From Sphingomonas sp. HMP9 (GTDB lineage: Bacteria > Pseudomonadota > Alphaproteobacteria > Sphingomonadales > Sphingomonadaceae), in NCBI RefSeq assembly GCF_013374115.1, contig NZ_AP022673.1, forward strand, positions 1,082,501 through 1,146,500: DNA of 64,000 bases, written 5' to 3'. The translations under genes and the position numbers were made by a program. Of this stretch, positions 35,225 to 43,446 are shown in pieces. The notes under the pieces were generated by a model. It ran no database searches, was not told where the DNA came from, and saw only the letters and a program-made list of their open reading frames with translations. Numbering within the stretch: the first letter of the stretch is position 1; each line of letters begins with the position of its first letter.

Positions 35225-35545
35225 ATGTCGTCGATCCCCAATTCCGCCATGCCGCACGCCAAGGTCCATCACGACGAGGACGAGCAGCAGCCCAAGGCGG
35301 ACAAGAACACCACGCCGGCGAGCGACTGGGTCGAGGATGCGACCGACGCAGCCAAGGCCGGCCTCGCGACCGCGACCGACGCCGTGAAGACGCACCCGAA
35401 GACCGCGATCGCCGTCGGCGCAACCGTCATCGCGGGTATTGCCGCAGCATTTGTCGCACCGGCATTGCTGGCCAAGGACGCCGACAAGAAGGCGCCGACG
35501 CCAGCAGATCCGAAGCCCAAGGGCAAGGGCGGCAAGAAGGCCTGA
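35225..35545 (+). CDS. Small charged protein with C-terminal membrane helix
   Basis: A 106-residue protein of unknown function. The first 55 residues are acidic and polar, followed by one hydrophobic segment (about 60-83, from A-I-A-V-G-A to P-A-L-L) and a short Lys/Pro/Gly tail. The layout, helical amphipathic stretch, then V-K-T-H-P-K-T-A and a membrane helix, recalls the ElaB/YqjD/DUF883 group of inner-membrane proteins that bind stationary-phase ribosomes. The similarity is only in architecture. It is 84 bases behind the VWA gene. Confidence 0.65.
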   Translation: MSSIPNSAMPHAKVHHDEDEQQPKADKNTTPASDWVEDATDAAKAGLATATDAVKTHPKTAIAVGATVIAGIAAAFVAPALLAKDADKKAPTPADPKPKGKGGKKA

Positions 35546-35551
35546 TCTCTT

Positions 35552-35791
35552 ACCCCCGGCGGAGGCCGGGGGCAGGACAAGCGCGGTACATCCGTGCCCC
35601 GAAACTCCGGCGCATTATCTACCACCGGCGATGGCCGGGTCCAGGTGGGAAGATCAGCATAACGAGGGACGGTCCTCCGGTACCGCCGTCCCCCAACTGG
35701 GCCCCGGCCTTCGCCGGGGTGGCGTGCAGCAAATGCCTGTTCTCCCGCGAAGGCGGGAGCCCAGCCTGAAGCCCCGCCTTCGCGGGAGAAC
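35552..35791. repeat. Composite cluster of three REP-like palindromes
   Basis: At least three modules follow one another: acccccggcggaggccggggg; then gaccc/gggtc arms with the ccaactgggccccggccttc core known from 24717; then gttctcccgcgaaggcggga facing gccttcgcgggagaac. The block fills the whole space between two convergent genes (35225 and anmK). It is the densest accumulation of these elements here. Confidence 0.8.
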
Positions 35792-35814
35792 AATCTGGGA
35801 AGATTCGGCCCGGC

Positions 35815-36903
35815 CTAAACCCGGTCCACCACCCCACCGACGATCGCTTCCGGCACCCCCGTCGTCCCCGGAAAGCTGATCGGCAGCCTCCGCAGAGTCC
35901 GCACCGCCATATAGGCGAAACCCTCGGCCTCCAGCGCATCGCCGTTCCACCCGAGCGCATCGGTCGGCTCGACCGCCAGCCCGGTCCGCTCGGCAATCAT
36001 CGCCAGCATCGTCGGATTGTGCCGACCGCCGCCCGCCACCAGCAGCCGCACGGGCCGCGCCGGCAAATGCCGCAACGCCTCCGCCACCGTCGCCGCGGTG
36101 AACGCGGTCAACGTCGCCGCCCCATCCGCCGCCGACAGCCCCCGCGCCGGCTGGATCGTGAAATCGTTGCGATCGAGCGACTTGGGCGGTGGCGCATCGA
36201 AGAACGGGTGATCGAGCATCGCCGTCAGCACCGTCTCGTCGACCCGCCCCGTCGCCGCCAACGCACCGCCCGCGTCATAGCGCGCACCGGTTTCCGCCTC
36301 GACCCAGCTGTCGATCAATCCATTCGCGGGCCCGGTATCGAACGCCACCAGCGCCTCCGCCCCGCCGGGAATGAAGGTGATGTTCCCCACCCCGCCGAGG
36401 TTGAGCACCGCGACCGGCCCCTCCAGCCCCGCCGCCAGCGCCGCATGATACACCGGCAGCAACGGCGCGCCCTGCCCGCCCGCCGCCACATCCGCCGAGC
36501 GGAAATCCGACACCGTGGTGATCCCCGTCGCGCGCGCCACCGCGGCACCATCACCGATCTGCCACGTCCAGCGCCGGTCGGGTCGGTGTGCGATCGTCTG
36601 CCCGTGAAAGCCGATCACGTCGACATCCGCCGCCGCCACACCCGCATCCGCCAGCAATTTGTGCACCGCAAACACATGCGTCCGCGTGACGAGGTCACCC
36701 GCGGCCATCACCGGCGGGCTCGCGCGCGGCCGCTCGAACGTCAGCGCCATCCGCGTCGCCTCCGCCAGTTCGGCGCGCGCCGCATCCGAATAGGGCTCGC
36801 CGCGAAACGCGATCGGACGGACGAACGCCTCGCCGTCGGTTTCGATCAGCGCGGCATCGATCCCGTCGAGCGACGTTCCCGACATCAGTCCAATGGCCAG
36901 CAT
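35815..36903 (-). CDS. anmK: Anhydro-N-acetylmuramic acid kinase
   Basis: AnmK opens the 1,6-anhydro ring of anhydroMurNAc and phosphorylates it to MurNAc-6-phosphate during peptidoglycan recycling. The 362-residue protein begins with G-L-M-S-G-T-S-L-D-G-I-D, the ATP-binding signature of the family. It continues with G-F-H-G-Q-T-I near residue 100, N-L-G-G-V-G-N-I-T and the F-D-T-G-P-A-N segment. AAGGA six bases upstream supports the ATG at 36903 rather than one eleven codons earlier. Together with amgK and murU at 3358-5099 it covers three steps of MurNAc salvage. It is divergent from rimO. Confidence 0.95.
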   Translation of the reverse strand: MLAIGLMSGTSLDGIDAALIETDGEAFVRPIAFRGEPYSDAARAELAEATRMALTFERPRASPPVMAAGDLVTRTHVFAVHKLLADAGVAAADVDVIGFHGQTIAHRPDRRWTWQIGDGAAVARATGITTVSDFRSADVAAGGQGAPLLPVYHAALAAGLEGPVAVLNLGGVGNITFIPGGAEALVAFDTGPANGLIDSWVEAETGARYDAGGALAATGRVDETVLTAMLDHPFFDAPPPKSLDRNDFTIQPARGLSAADGAATLTAFTAATVAEALRHLPARPVRLLVAGGGRHNPTMLAMIAERTGLAVEPTDALGWNGDALEAEGFAYMAVRTLRRLPISFPGTTGVPEAIVGGVVDRV

Positions 36904-36997
36904 TCCGGTTCCTTCCCGCGCAATCTTGTTACCCATGCCGGATGCAATTTGGCGCGCCTAGAAAAAACCGAACTTTGCGCCTATGTGCGCGGGCTTC

Positions 36998-38350
36998 ATG
37001 GCAACAACACTCCCCTCCCCGCCCAAGATCGGCATGGTCTCGCTCGGCTGTCCGAAGAACCTCGTCGACAGCGAGCGGATCCTCACGCAGCTGCGCGGCG
37101 ACGGCTATCAGATGTCGCCCGACTATGCCGGTGCCGACATCGTGCTCGTCAACACCTGCGGCTTTCTCGATTCGGCGAAGGAAGAAAGCCTCGAGGCGAT
37201 CGGCGAAGCCATCGCCGAGAATGGCCGCGTCATCGTCACGGGCTGCATGGGCAAGGAAGCCGACGCGATCCGCGCGCGCTTCCCGCAAGTCCTCGCGATC
37301 TCCGGCGCGCATGAATATGAGCAGGTCGTCGGCGCGGTCCACGAGGCGGCCCCGATGCCGCCCTCGGCGTTCCTCAACCTGATCCCCGACGCCGGCCTGA
37401 AGCTGACGCCGCGCCACTACAGCTATCTGAAGATCTCGGAAGGCTGCAACCACCGCTGCTCGTTCTGCATCATCCCGAGCCTGCGCGGCGATCTCGTCAG
37501 CCGCCGCCCCGACGCGATCCTGCGCGAGGCGGAGAAGCTGGTCGAAGCAGGCACCAAGGAACTGCTCGTCATCAGCCAAGACACGTCGGCCTACGGCGTC
37601 GACCTGCGCCACGCCAGCTGGCCGGTGAAGACCGGCGGCCCGATGGCGCGCGGCGAAGCGCGCGAGGTGCGCGCGCACATGACCGACCTGTCGCGCGAGC
37701 TCGGCAAGATCGCCCCCTGGGTGCGCCTGCATTACGTCTACCCCTACCCGCACGTCGATCACGTCATCCCGCTGATGGCGGAGGGTCTGGTGCTGCCGTA
37801 TCTCGACATCCCGTTCCAGCACGCCGCGCCGTCGGTGCTGCGCCGGATGAAGCGCCCCGGCAACGACGCGAAGGTGCTCCAGCGCATCCACAAATGGCGG
37901 GAGATCGCCCCCGACATCACGATCCGCTCGACCTTCGTCGTCGGCTTCCCCGGCGAGACCGAGGAGGATTTCCAGTATCTGCTCGATTGGCTCGACGAGG
38001 CGCAGCTCGACCGCGTCGGCGCATTCCGCTTCGAACCCGTCGAAGGCGCCGCGGCGAACCTGCTGCCCGACCATGTGCCCGAAGAGCTCAAGGAAGAGCG
38101 CTACGCCCGCATCATGGAAAAGACCGCAGCGATCTCCGCGGCCAAGTTGCAGGCGAAGATCGGTCGTACGCTGGACGTGATCATCGACGTAGTCGACGAG
38201 GAAGGCGCGACGGGCCGTTCGAAGGCCGATGCGCCCGAGATCGACGGCGAGGTCTTCCTGCGCGACGCCGGTCATCTGACGGTCGGCGATATCGTACCGG
38301 TCAAGATCGAGGACGCTGACGACCACGATCTCTACGGCGTGCCGGTATAA
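36998..38350 (+). CDS. rimO: Ribosomal protein S12 methylthiotransferase RimO
   Basis: RimO adds a methylthio group to Asp88 of ribosomal protein S12, a radical-SAM reaction with two iron-sulfur clusters. The N-terminal domain has cysteines 18, 54 and 83 (L-G-C-P-K-N, N-T-C-G-F, T-G-C-M-G) for the auxiliary cluster. The radical-SAM motif C-N-H-R-C-S-F-C is at 150-157. The C-terminal TRAM domain ends the 450-residue protein. An ATG at 36983 adds five residues; neither start has a strong ribosome site. It is divergent from anmK and followed by a palindromic repeat. Confidence 0.96.
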   Translation: MATTLPSPPKIGMVSLGCPKNLVDSERILTQLRGDGYQMSPDYAGADIVLVNTCGFLDSAKEESLEAIGEAIAENGRVIVTGCMGKEADAIRARFPQVLAISGAHEYEQVVGAVHEAAPMPPSAFLNLIPDAGLKLTPRHYSYLKISEGCNHRCSFCIIPSLRGDLVSRRPDAILREAEKLVEAGTKELLVISQDTSAYGVDLRHASWPVKTGGPMARGEAREVRAHMTDLSRELGKIAPWVRLHYVYPYPHVDHVIPLMAEGLVLPYLDIPFQHAAPSVLRRMKRPGNDAKVLQRIHKWREIAPDITIRSTFVVGFPGETEEDFQYLLDWLDEAQLDRVGAFRFEPVEGAAANLLPDHVPEELKEERYARIMEKTAAISAAKLQAKIGRTLDVIIDVVDEEGATGRSKADAPEIDGEVFLRDAGHLTVGDIVPVKIEDADDHDLYGVPV

Positions 38351-38361
38351 CTCCACTTACT

Positions 38362-38439
38362 GTTCTCCCGCGAAAGCGGGAGCCCAGGATACCAAACGCT
38401 ACCGCCCGTAACCCCGGACTCCTGCGTTCGCAGGAGAAC
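38362..38439. repeat. REP-like inverted repeat (gttctcc class)
   Basis: The arms gttctcccgcgaaagcggga and ctcctgcgttcgcaggagaac face each other around a 35-base centre. The element lies between the convergent ends of rimO and a tiny membrane-protein gene, and is of the class seen at 13335. Confidence 0.8.
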
Positions 38440-38444
38440 GGAAG

Positions 38445-38591
38445 TCAGACGACGCTGCGCCCAGTGAACAGCTTGATCAGCACGACGACCACGGCGACGA
38501 CCAGCAGGATATGGATGAGTCCGCCTGCGACATGGAAGGCGAACCCGGCCAGCCAGAGGATCAGCAGGATGACGGCAATGGTATACAGCAT
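38445..38591 (-). CDS. 48-residue membrane protein, lmo0937-like
   Basis: This very short gene encodes a 48-residue, almost wholly hydrophobic protein: M-L-Y-T-I-A-V-I-L-L-I-L-W-L-A-G-F at the start, a middle with two histidines, and V-V-A-V-V-V-V-L-I-K-L-F before a short tail. Two membrane helices are likely. The beginning and the L-I-x-I-L-L-V-V-A stretch match small proteins of the lmo0937 family, which often respond to envelope or general stress. GAGGGG eight bases before the ATG supports expression. Confidence 0.82.
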   Translation of the reverse strand: MLYTIAVILLILWLAGFAFHVAGGLIHILLVVAVVVVLIKLFTGRSVV

Positions 38592-38754
38592 GGTTGAGTC
38601 CCCTCAGAAGTGACGGGCTCCCGGCCCCGCCATAAAACGCTGCCGAATTGATCCATGTTCCGTCACTATTTCCGCCATAGTCTAACCCGTTCTACCAGCG
38701 CGGAATTAAAATCATAGCGTTGCACCGACGCGCCGCTTCTGCTTCGTTGCGGGG

Positions 38755-40146
38755 ATGTTGATCCGCCTTCTCGCCGTCGCCGCGCTGCTGCCGGCTCCCG
38801 CCCTCGCCCAATCACTCACCCCCGCCGAGACCGCGCAGATCGACACGCTCGTCGCCGGCGCGCTCGGTGACACCGGCGTGCCCTCCGCCTCGATCGCGGT
38901 GGTGCGCGGCGGGCGGATCGTGTTCGCAAAGGCGTATGGCAAACCCTCCGAATCGATCGCGACGGCGGACCCGAAACTCCCCTATCAGATCGCCTCGATC
39001 TCCAAGCAGTTCACCGCCGCCGCAGTCCTGCTGCTCGAGGACGAGGGCAAGCTGCGGCTCGACGACACCGTCGCGAAGTATATCCCCGGCGTCACCGGCG
39101 GCGACCGCATCACGATCCGCCAGTTGCTCAGCCACACCTCGGGCCTGCAGGATTACTGGCCGCAGGATTACAGCTTCGCCGCGATGGCCAAGCCCGTCAC
39201 GCCGCAACAGATCATCGACCGCTGGGCCAAGAAACCGCTCGACTTCGCACCCGGCACGCAGTGGCAATATTCGAACACGGGCTATGTCGTCGCGGGGATG
39301 ATCGTCGAGAAAGTCTCGGGGCAACCGCTGCTCGGCTTCCTCCAGCAACGTATCTTCAAGCCGCTCGACATCCGCGCGCTCGATCAGGACAAGGCGATCG
39401 GCAAGGCCTTCCCACAAGGCTATGGCCGCTTCGCGCTCGGCCCCGTCCGCGCCGAGACGCCCAGCGCCAACGGCTGGCTCTACGCCGCCGGCGAACTGTC
39501 GATGAGCGCCGAAGACCTCGCCAAATGGGACGTTGCGCGCCTCAACCGCACCACGCTCCCCGCCGACGACTGGGCCGCGCAGGAAACCCCGGTCAAACTC
39601 GCCGACGGATCGAGCAACGGCTATGGCCTGGGCGTCTTCACGGGTGCCGCGAACGGCCGCCGCTACGTCGAGCATAGCGGCGAGGCGGTCGGTTTCCTGT
39701 CCGAGAACACCGTCTATCCCGACGACAAGGCCGCGATCGTCGTCCTCACCAACAGCTGGTTCAGCGACGCGACAGGCCGCATCGCTGCGGGCATCGCGAA
39801 GATCGTGCTGCCGGCGCCGTCCGCCAGCGTGGAGGATACCGCCGCCCTAACCCGCGCCCGAGCCGTATACGACCAGCTCCGAACCGGCACGCTCGACCGC
39901 AAGGGGCTGACCGAAGACGCCAACTATTACTTCAAGCCCGTCGCGCTCGCCGACTACAAGACCAGCCTAAGCGCGCTCGGCGAGCCCACCGCATTCGCAC
40001 AAACCGGCAAGACCCGCTTGCGCGGCGGCTTCGTCAACCGCACCTATCGGATAACCTATCCCGACCGCACGCTCTCGCTCAGCACCTATGCCGAACCCGG
40101 CGCGACCGGCCGATACGAACAACTCCTGGTGGCACCTGCACAATGA
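38755..40146 (+). CDS. Serine hydrolase of the beta-lactamase/PBP fold, secreted
   Basis: A 463-residue exported serine hydrolase of the class-C beta-lactamase (S12) superfamily. A signal peptide ends A-L-A-Q near residue 19. The active-site motifs are S-I-S-K at 81-84, Y-S-N at 172-174 and H-S-G at 307-309, in the usual order. A C-terminal extension of about 110 residues has no clear domain. Enzymes of this group include D-aminopeptidases, esterases and carboxypeptidases; true beta-lactamase activity is not implied. Its stop overlaps the start of the M17 aminopeptidase by four bases, so the two are probably co-translated and may act on the same peptides. Confidence 0.92.
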   Translation: MLIRLLAVAALLPAPALAQSLTPAETAQIDTLVAGALGDTGVPSASIAVVRGGRIVFAKAYGKPSESIATADPKLPYQIASISKQFTAAAVLLLEDEGKLRLDDTVAKYIPGVTGGDRITIRQLLSHTSGLQDYWPQDYSFAAMAKPVTPQQIIDRWAKKPLDFAPGTQWQYSNTGYVVAGMIVEKVSGQPLLGFLQQRIFKPLDIRALDQDKAIGKAFPQGYGRFALGPVRAETPSANGWLYAAGELSMSAEDLAKWDVARLNRTTLPADDWAAQETPVKLADGSSNGYGLGVFTGAANGRRYVEHSGEAVGFLSENTVYPDDKAAIVVLTNSWFSDATGRIAAGIAKIVLPAPSASVEDTAALTRARAVYDQLRTGTLDRKGLTEDANYYFKPVALADYKTSLSALGEPTAFAQTGKTRLRGGFVNRTYRITYPDRTLSLSTYAEPGATGRYEQLLVAPAQ

Positions 40147-41525
40147 CCGACTTCGCTCCGATGCTGCAACCCGACCGCGGCCAGCCCGCGCGGACGATCC
40201 ACGTCGTCCATCCCGACGCGTATGACAGCTGGCTCGGTACGCAGCCGCAGCGGGTCCGCACGACCGTCGCCGCGCACCGGCTGACCGGAAAAGCGGGCGA
40301 CCGCGCCGTCCTCCCCGGCGACACCGCGGACGACTGGTCGATGCTGCTCGTCTGCAACGAGGCGGTGACGTCGCCGTGGCGGATCGCGTCGCTCGGCGCC
40401 TCGCTGCCCGCGGGGACCTATCGCCTCGCCGACGGCCCGGTGGGCGCCGCCGGGCTCGGCTGGATGCTCGCCCAGCATCAGTTCACGCGCTACGTGAAGC
40501 CCGAGCCGATGGGCGCACGCGTGCTCCTGACCGCGGACGCCGCACAGATCGACGAGACCGTGCGTCTCGCCGAAGCCACCGCGCTCGTCCGCGACCTCGT
40601 CAACACCGGCGCCTCCGACATGGGCCCCGCCGACCTCGAAGCCGCCGCCGAGACGCTCGCCAAGCGCCACGGCGCGACCGTGACGGTCACGCGCGGGGAT
40701 GCGCTCGCGACCGGCTACCCGATGATCCACGCCGTCGGACAAGCCGCGAGCAAGGACCGCGCGCCGCGCCTGATCGAACTCGAATGGGGCGACCCCGCGC
40801 ACCCGCGCATCGCGCTGGTCGGCAAGGGCGTGACCTTCGACACCGGCGGGCTCGACATCAAGCCGTCCGCCGGCATGCGGCTGATGAAGAAGGACATGGG
40901 CGGCGCCGCGCACGCGCTAGCACTCGCGAGCCTCGTGATGGCCGCAAAACTCCCAGTCCGCCTCCACCTCCTGATCCCCGCGGTTGAGAATTCCATCGCC
41001 GGCAACGCCTTCCGCCCCGGCGACGTGCTGGCCACACGCCAAGGCCTGACGGTCGAGAACACCAACACCGATGCCGAAGGCCGCCTGGTCCTCGGCGACG
41101 CTCTCACCAAGGCGGGCGAGAGCAACCCCGCGCTGATCCTCGACTTCGCCACGCTCACCGGCGCGGCGCGCGTCGCGCTCGGCCCGGACCTGCCGCCGCT
41201 GTTCACCGACGACGAGTCGCTCGCCGCCGACCTGCTCGCATCCGGCATGGAGCAGACCGACCAGATGTGGCGCCTGCCACTCTGGAACGCCTATGACGAC
41301 ATGCTGAAGTCCGACATCGCCGACATGGTCAACGCCCCCGATGGCGGCTTTGCCGGCGCGATCACCGCCGCGCTGTTCCTCCGCCGGTTCGTGCTCAAGG
41401 GAACCGCCTGGGCGCATCTCGACGTGTTCGCCTGGCGTCCGTCGGCGAAACCCGGCCGGCCAAAAGGCGGTGAGGCCTATGCGCTGCGCGCCACCTTCGC
41501 GATGCTGGCAAAGCGGTTCGGCTAG
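40143..41525 (+). CDS. M17 leucyl aminopeptidase family protein
   Basis: A cytoplasmic metallo-aminopeptidase of 460 residues, family M17. The catalytic domain has G-K-G-V-T-F-D-T-G-G (227-236), with the catalytic lysine and first metal ligands. The signature N-T-D-A-E-G-R-L lies at 308-315, and K-K-D-M-G-G at 249-254. It releases N-terminal amino acids, using two divalent metals in a hexamer. It overlaps the serine hydrolase gene as ATGA. Paired with a secreted hydrolase and near a DPP-IV homologue, it fits peptide utilisation, though turnover of cellular peptides is equally possible. Confidence 0.95.
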   Translation: MTDFAPMLQPDRGQPARTIHVVHPDAYDSWLGTQPQRVRTTVAAHRLTGKAGDRAVLPGDTADDWSMLLVCNEAVTSPWRIASLGASLPAGTYRLADGPVGAAGLGWMLAQHQFTRYVKPEPMGARVLLTADAAQIDETVRLAEATALVRDLVNTGASDMGPADLEAAAETLAKRHGATVTVTRGDALATGYPMIHAVGQAASKDRAPRLIELEWGDPAHPRIALVGKGVTFDTGGLDIKPSAGMRLMKKDMGGAAHALALASLVMAAKLPVRLHLLIPAVENSIAGNAFRPGDVLATRQGLTVENTNTDAEGRLVLGDALTKAGESNPALILDFATLTGAARVALGPDLPPLFTDDESLAADLLASGMEQTDQMWRLPLWNAYDDMLKSDIADMVNAPDGGFAGAITAALFLRRFVLKGTAWAHLDVFAWRPSAKPGRPKGGEAYALRATFAMLAKRFG

Positions 41526-41560
41526 CCCGTTCCCCCGCGGAAGCGGGGGTCCAGGGTCGC
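41526..41560. repeat. Single-arm REP-like palindrome
   Basis: The sequence cgttcccccgcggaagcggg with following gggtccaggg is one arm of the class seen at 16930. No second arm is evident, so it is probably a degenerate copy. Confidence 0.6.
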
Positions 41561-41644
41561 GCGTGTTGTCCTGCGAGATCCTGTTCCCCCACCTCTGAGG
41601 CGGAACAGGATCCGGTGCCGAACGCCTCAGCAGAGGCCAAAGCC

Positions 41645-42343
41645 TTACCCCGCGGCGAACTGCCCGAACGGCAGCAACTTGTCCGCCAGCGCCCTCGTTG
41701 CGTTCGCGTCGCCCGCCCGCAGCGGCACCAGCACCGCCGCCGCGGCCTTGCGCACATACCCGTCGATCGCGGTCGGCGCAGGCGCCTTGCTGGCGGTCTC
41801 GACCAGCGCCCGTCCCCGCGCATCGTTCGGGTCCAGCTCCAGCCGCAACAGCCCCGCCAGCCCCGCAAACATCGCACGATTGCCACCCAGCGCCACCGAC
41901 CGATCCAGCGCCTGGAACCCGGTGACCTTCTGAGCGCCCGCCACCGCACGCCCGACGAACCGTCCGAGCTTCGCGATCACCCCGACATGCCACGCACCCA
42001 GCGCCGCCTGCGCCTCGGCATTGCGCGGATAACGAACGACCAGCGCCTCATATTGTTTGCGCGCCGCAATCGCCTCGCTCCGGTTGCCAAGCAACTTGGC
42101 GCGGTACCCGTTCGCCATCGCCTGCATGATCGCCGCCTCGGCATCGTTCGGCGAACGGCTGAGTGCCTGCCCCGCCGCCGCCGCTGCCCGGTCGATCCGC
42201 GCCAGCGCGACGCTGCGATCGCGGTCGACGAACCCGGCTTGCGTCAGCAACTCCCGCGGGGTCTCCGCGTGCGCCGCGATGGGACATACGACCGCGCTCG
42301 CGATCAACGAGGCACTCACGCAACCGGCAAACCACCTGGCCAT
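41645..42343 (-). CDS. Exported TPR-like protein of unknown function
   Basis: A 232-residue protein with a signal peptide (hydrophobic stretch then A-A-H-A-E-T, cleavage near residue 27). The mature part is helical with TPR-like spacing: A-L-S-R-S-P-N-D-A-E-A near residue 60, Y-P-R-N-A-E-A-Q-A-A-L-G-A-W-H near 107, and L-D-P-N-D-A-R-G near 172. It is likely periplasmic and may serve in protein contacts. GGGGGG five bases before the ATG at 42343 supports the start. It lies downstream of tpiA on the same strand after a hairpin. Confidence 0.78.
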   Translation of the reverse strand: MARWFAGCVSASLIASAVVCPIAAHAETPRELLTQAGFVDRDRSVALARIDRAAAAAGQALSRSPNDAEAAIMQAMANGYRAKLLGNRSEAIAARKQYEALVVRYPRNAEAQAALGAWHVGVIAKLGRFVGRAVAGAQKVTGFQALDRSVALGGNRAMFAGLAGLLRLELDPNDARGRALVETASKAPAPTAIDGYVRKAAAAVLVPLRAGDANATRALADKLLPFGQFAAG

Positions 42344-42446
42344 ATCAACCCCCCGCACCGAAGTTATCCGATCAACGCCCGGTCGTCGAATCATCAACCG
42401 ACCATAAGACCGCCATGTTTATCGAGACTTAACACGCCCCGCCGGC

Positions 42447-42477
42447 GATCCGGATCATAAACGTCCAGATCCGGATC
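42447..42477 (-). terminator. Hairpin after tpiA, possible terminator
   Basis: The ten-base palindrome gatccggatc occurs twice (42447-42456 and 42468-42477) with eleven bases between, so the two copies can also pair with each other in a ten-base-pair stem. It starts 20 bases after the tpiA stop. There is no long T-run, so termination is uncertain. Confidence 0.5.
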
Positions 42478-42497
42478 AAGATCGACCGGACCGCGTG

Positions 42498-43241
42498 TCA
42501 CAACCCGGCAGCAGCCTCGATGATCGGCACGAACTTGTCCGCGGTCAGGCTCGCACCGCCGACCAGCGCCCCATCGACGTTCGGCGTCGCCAGGATCGCC
42601 GCCGCATTCGCCCCCGTCACCGATCCGCCGTACAGGATCCGCACCCCAGCCGCCGCGTCGCCGATCAGCATCCGCAACTTCGCGCGCGCGATCGCATGGA
42701 TCGCCGCGATCTCGTCCAGCGTCGGCGTGCGCCCCGTCCCGATCGCCCAGCGCGGCTCGTACGCCAGCGTGAACCAGCTCCCATCCGCATTGTCCGGCAC
42801 CGACTTCTCGATCTGCGCCTGCACCACGCGTTCGGCACGATCCGCATCGCGCTCCGCCTCGGTCTCGCCGCAGCACAGGATGACGTTCAGCCCCTGCCGA
42901 CGCGCCGCCGCCGCCTTCGCCCACGCGTCGTGGCTCGTCTCATGCTGGTCCGCGCGCCGCTCGGAATGACCGACGATCGTGAACGACGCACCGACTTCCT
43001 TGACCATCGCCGCGGACACGCATCCGGTATGCGCTCCCGACTCCGCCTCGTGTACGTCCTCCGCACCGATCGCCAGCCCAGGCACGCGCTGCGATGCCGC
43101 GTCGATCAGCGTGAACGGCACCGCCACCTCGACATCCACGCCCAGCGCAGCCTCGGCCGCGGCCGCGATCGTATCGAGCTCGGCGAGCGCTGCCCGCGAC
43201 CCGTTCATCTTCCAGTTTCCCGCCACCAGCTTACGCCGCAT
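42498..43241 (-). CDS. tpiA: Triosephosphate isomerase
   Basis: TpiA interconverts dihydroxyacetone phosphate and glyceraldehyde-3-phosphate. At 247 residues it has normal length. Catalytic residues are visible: Lys11 in G-N-W-K-M-N, His92 in V-G-H-S-E-R-R and Glu162 in A-Y-E-P-R-W-A-I-G-T-G. The phosphate loop is I-L-Y-G-G-S-V near 202-208. It is divergent from ppiD, an arrangement common in sphingomonads and related groups. The gap between them contains short tandem repeats. Confidence 0.97.
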   Translation of the reverse strand: MRRKLVAGNWKMNGSRAALAELDTIAAAAEAALGVDVEVAVPFTLIDAASQRVPGLAIGAEDVHEAESGAHTGCVSAAMVKEVGASFTIVGHSERRADQHETSHDAWAKAAAARRQGLNVILCCGETEAERDADRAERVVQAQIEKSVPDNADGSWFTLAYEPRWAIGTGRTPTLDEIAAIHAIARAKLRMLIGDAAAGVRILYGGSVTGANAAAILATPNVDGALVGGASLTADKFVPIIEAAAGL

Positions 43242-43305
43242 CACTGTCTCCCAAATGTTTTGCCCAGCGATAGCGCAGCACTCGCGCCACACAACCCCAG
43301 CCGCG

Positions 43306-43358
43306 CTGAAGCGCCTGACCTGAAGCGCCGCCCTGAAGCGCCGCCCTGATGTGCCGAC
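43306..43358. repeat. Short tandem repeats in the tpiA-ppiD gap
   Basis: Two identical 13-base units ctgaagcgccgcc (43320-43332 and 43333-43345) are flanked by one degenerate copy on each side (43306-43319 and 43346-43358). They lie 65 bases upstream of tpiA and about 90 bases upstream of ppiD. Confidence 0.75.
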
Positions 43359-43446
43359 GTGATGCCCCGACTTGGAAAGGGCGTCTTGAAGAGGGAGGCC
43401 CCTCACCGTAAAGCAATCGCGTTCTATCCCTGTCGATCGGCCGTCC

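Noticed and set aside
35552..35791. Possible CRISPR array, because of repeated palindromes
   Set aside because: The units differ in sequence and spacing, there are no uniform spacers and no cas genes nearby.
42447..42477. Strong intrinsic terminator after tpiA
   Set aside because: The stem is good, but no T-run follows on the minus strand, so I list it only as a possible terminator.
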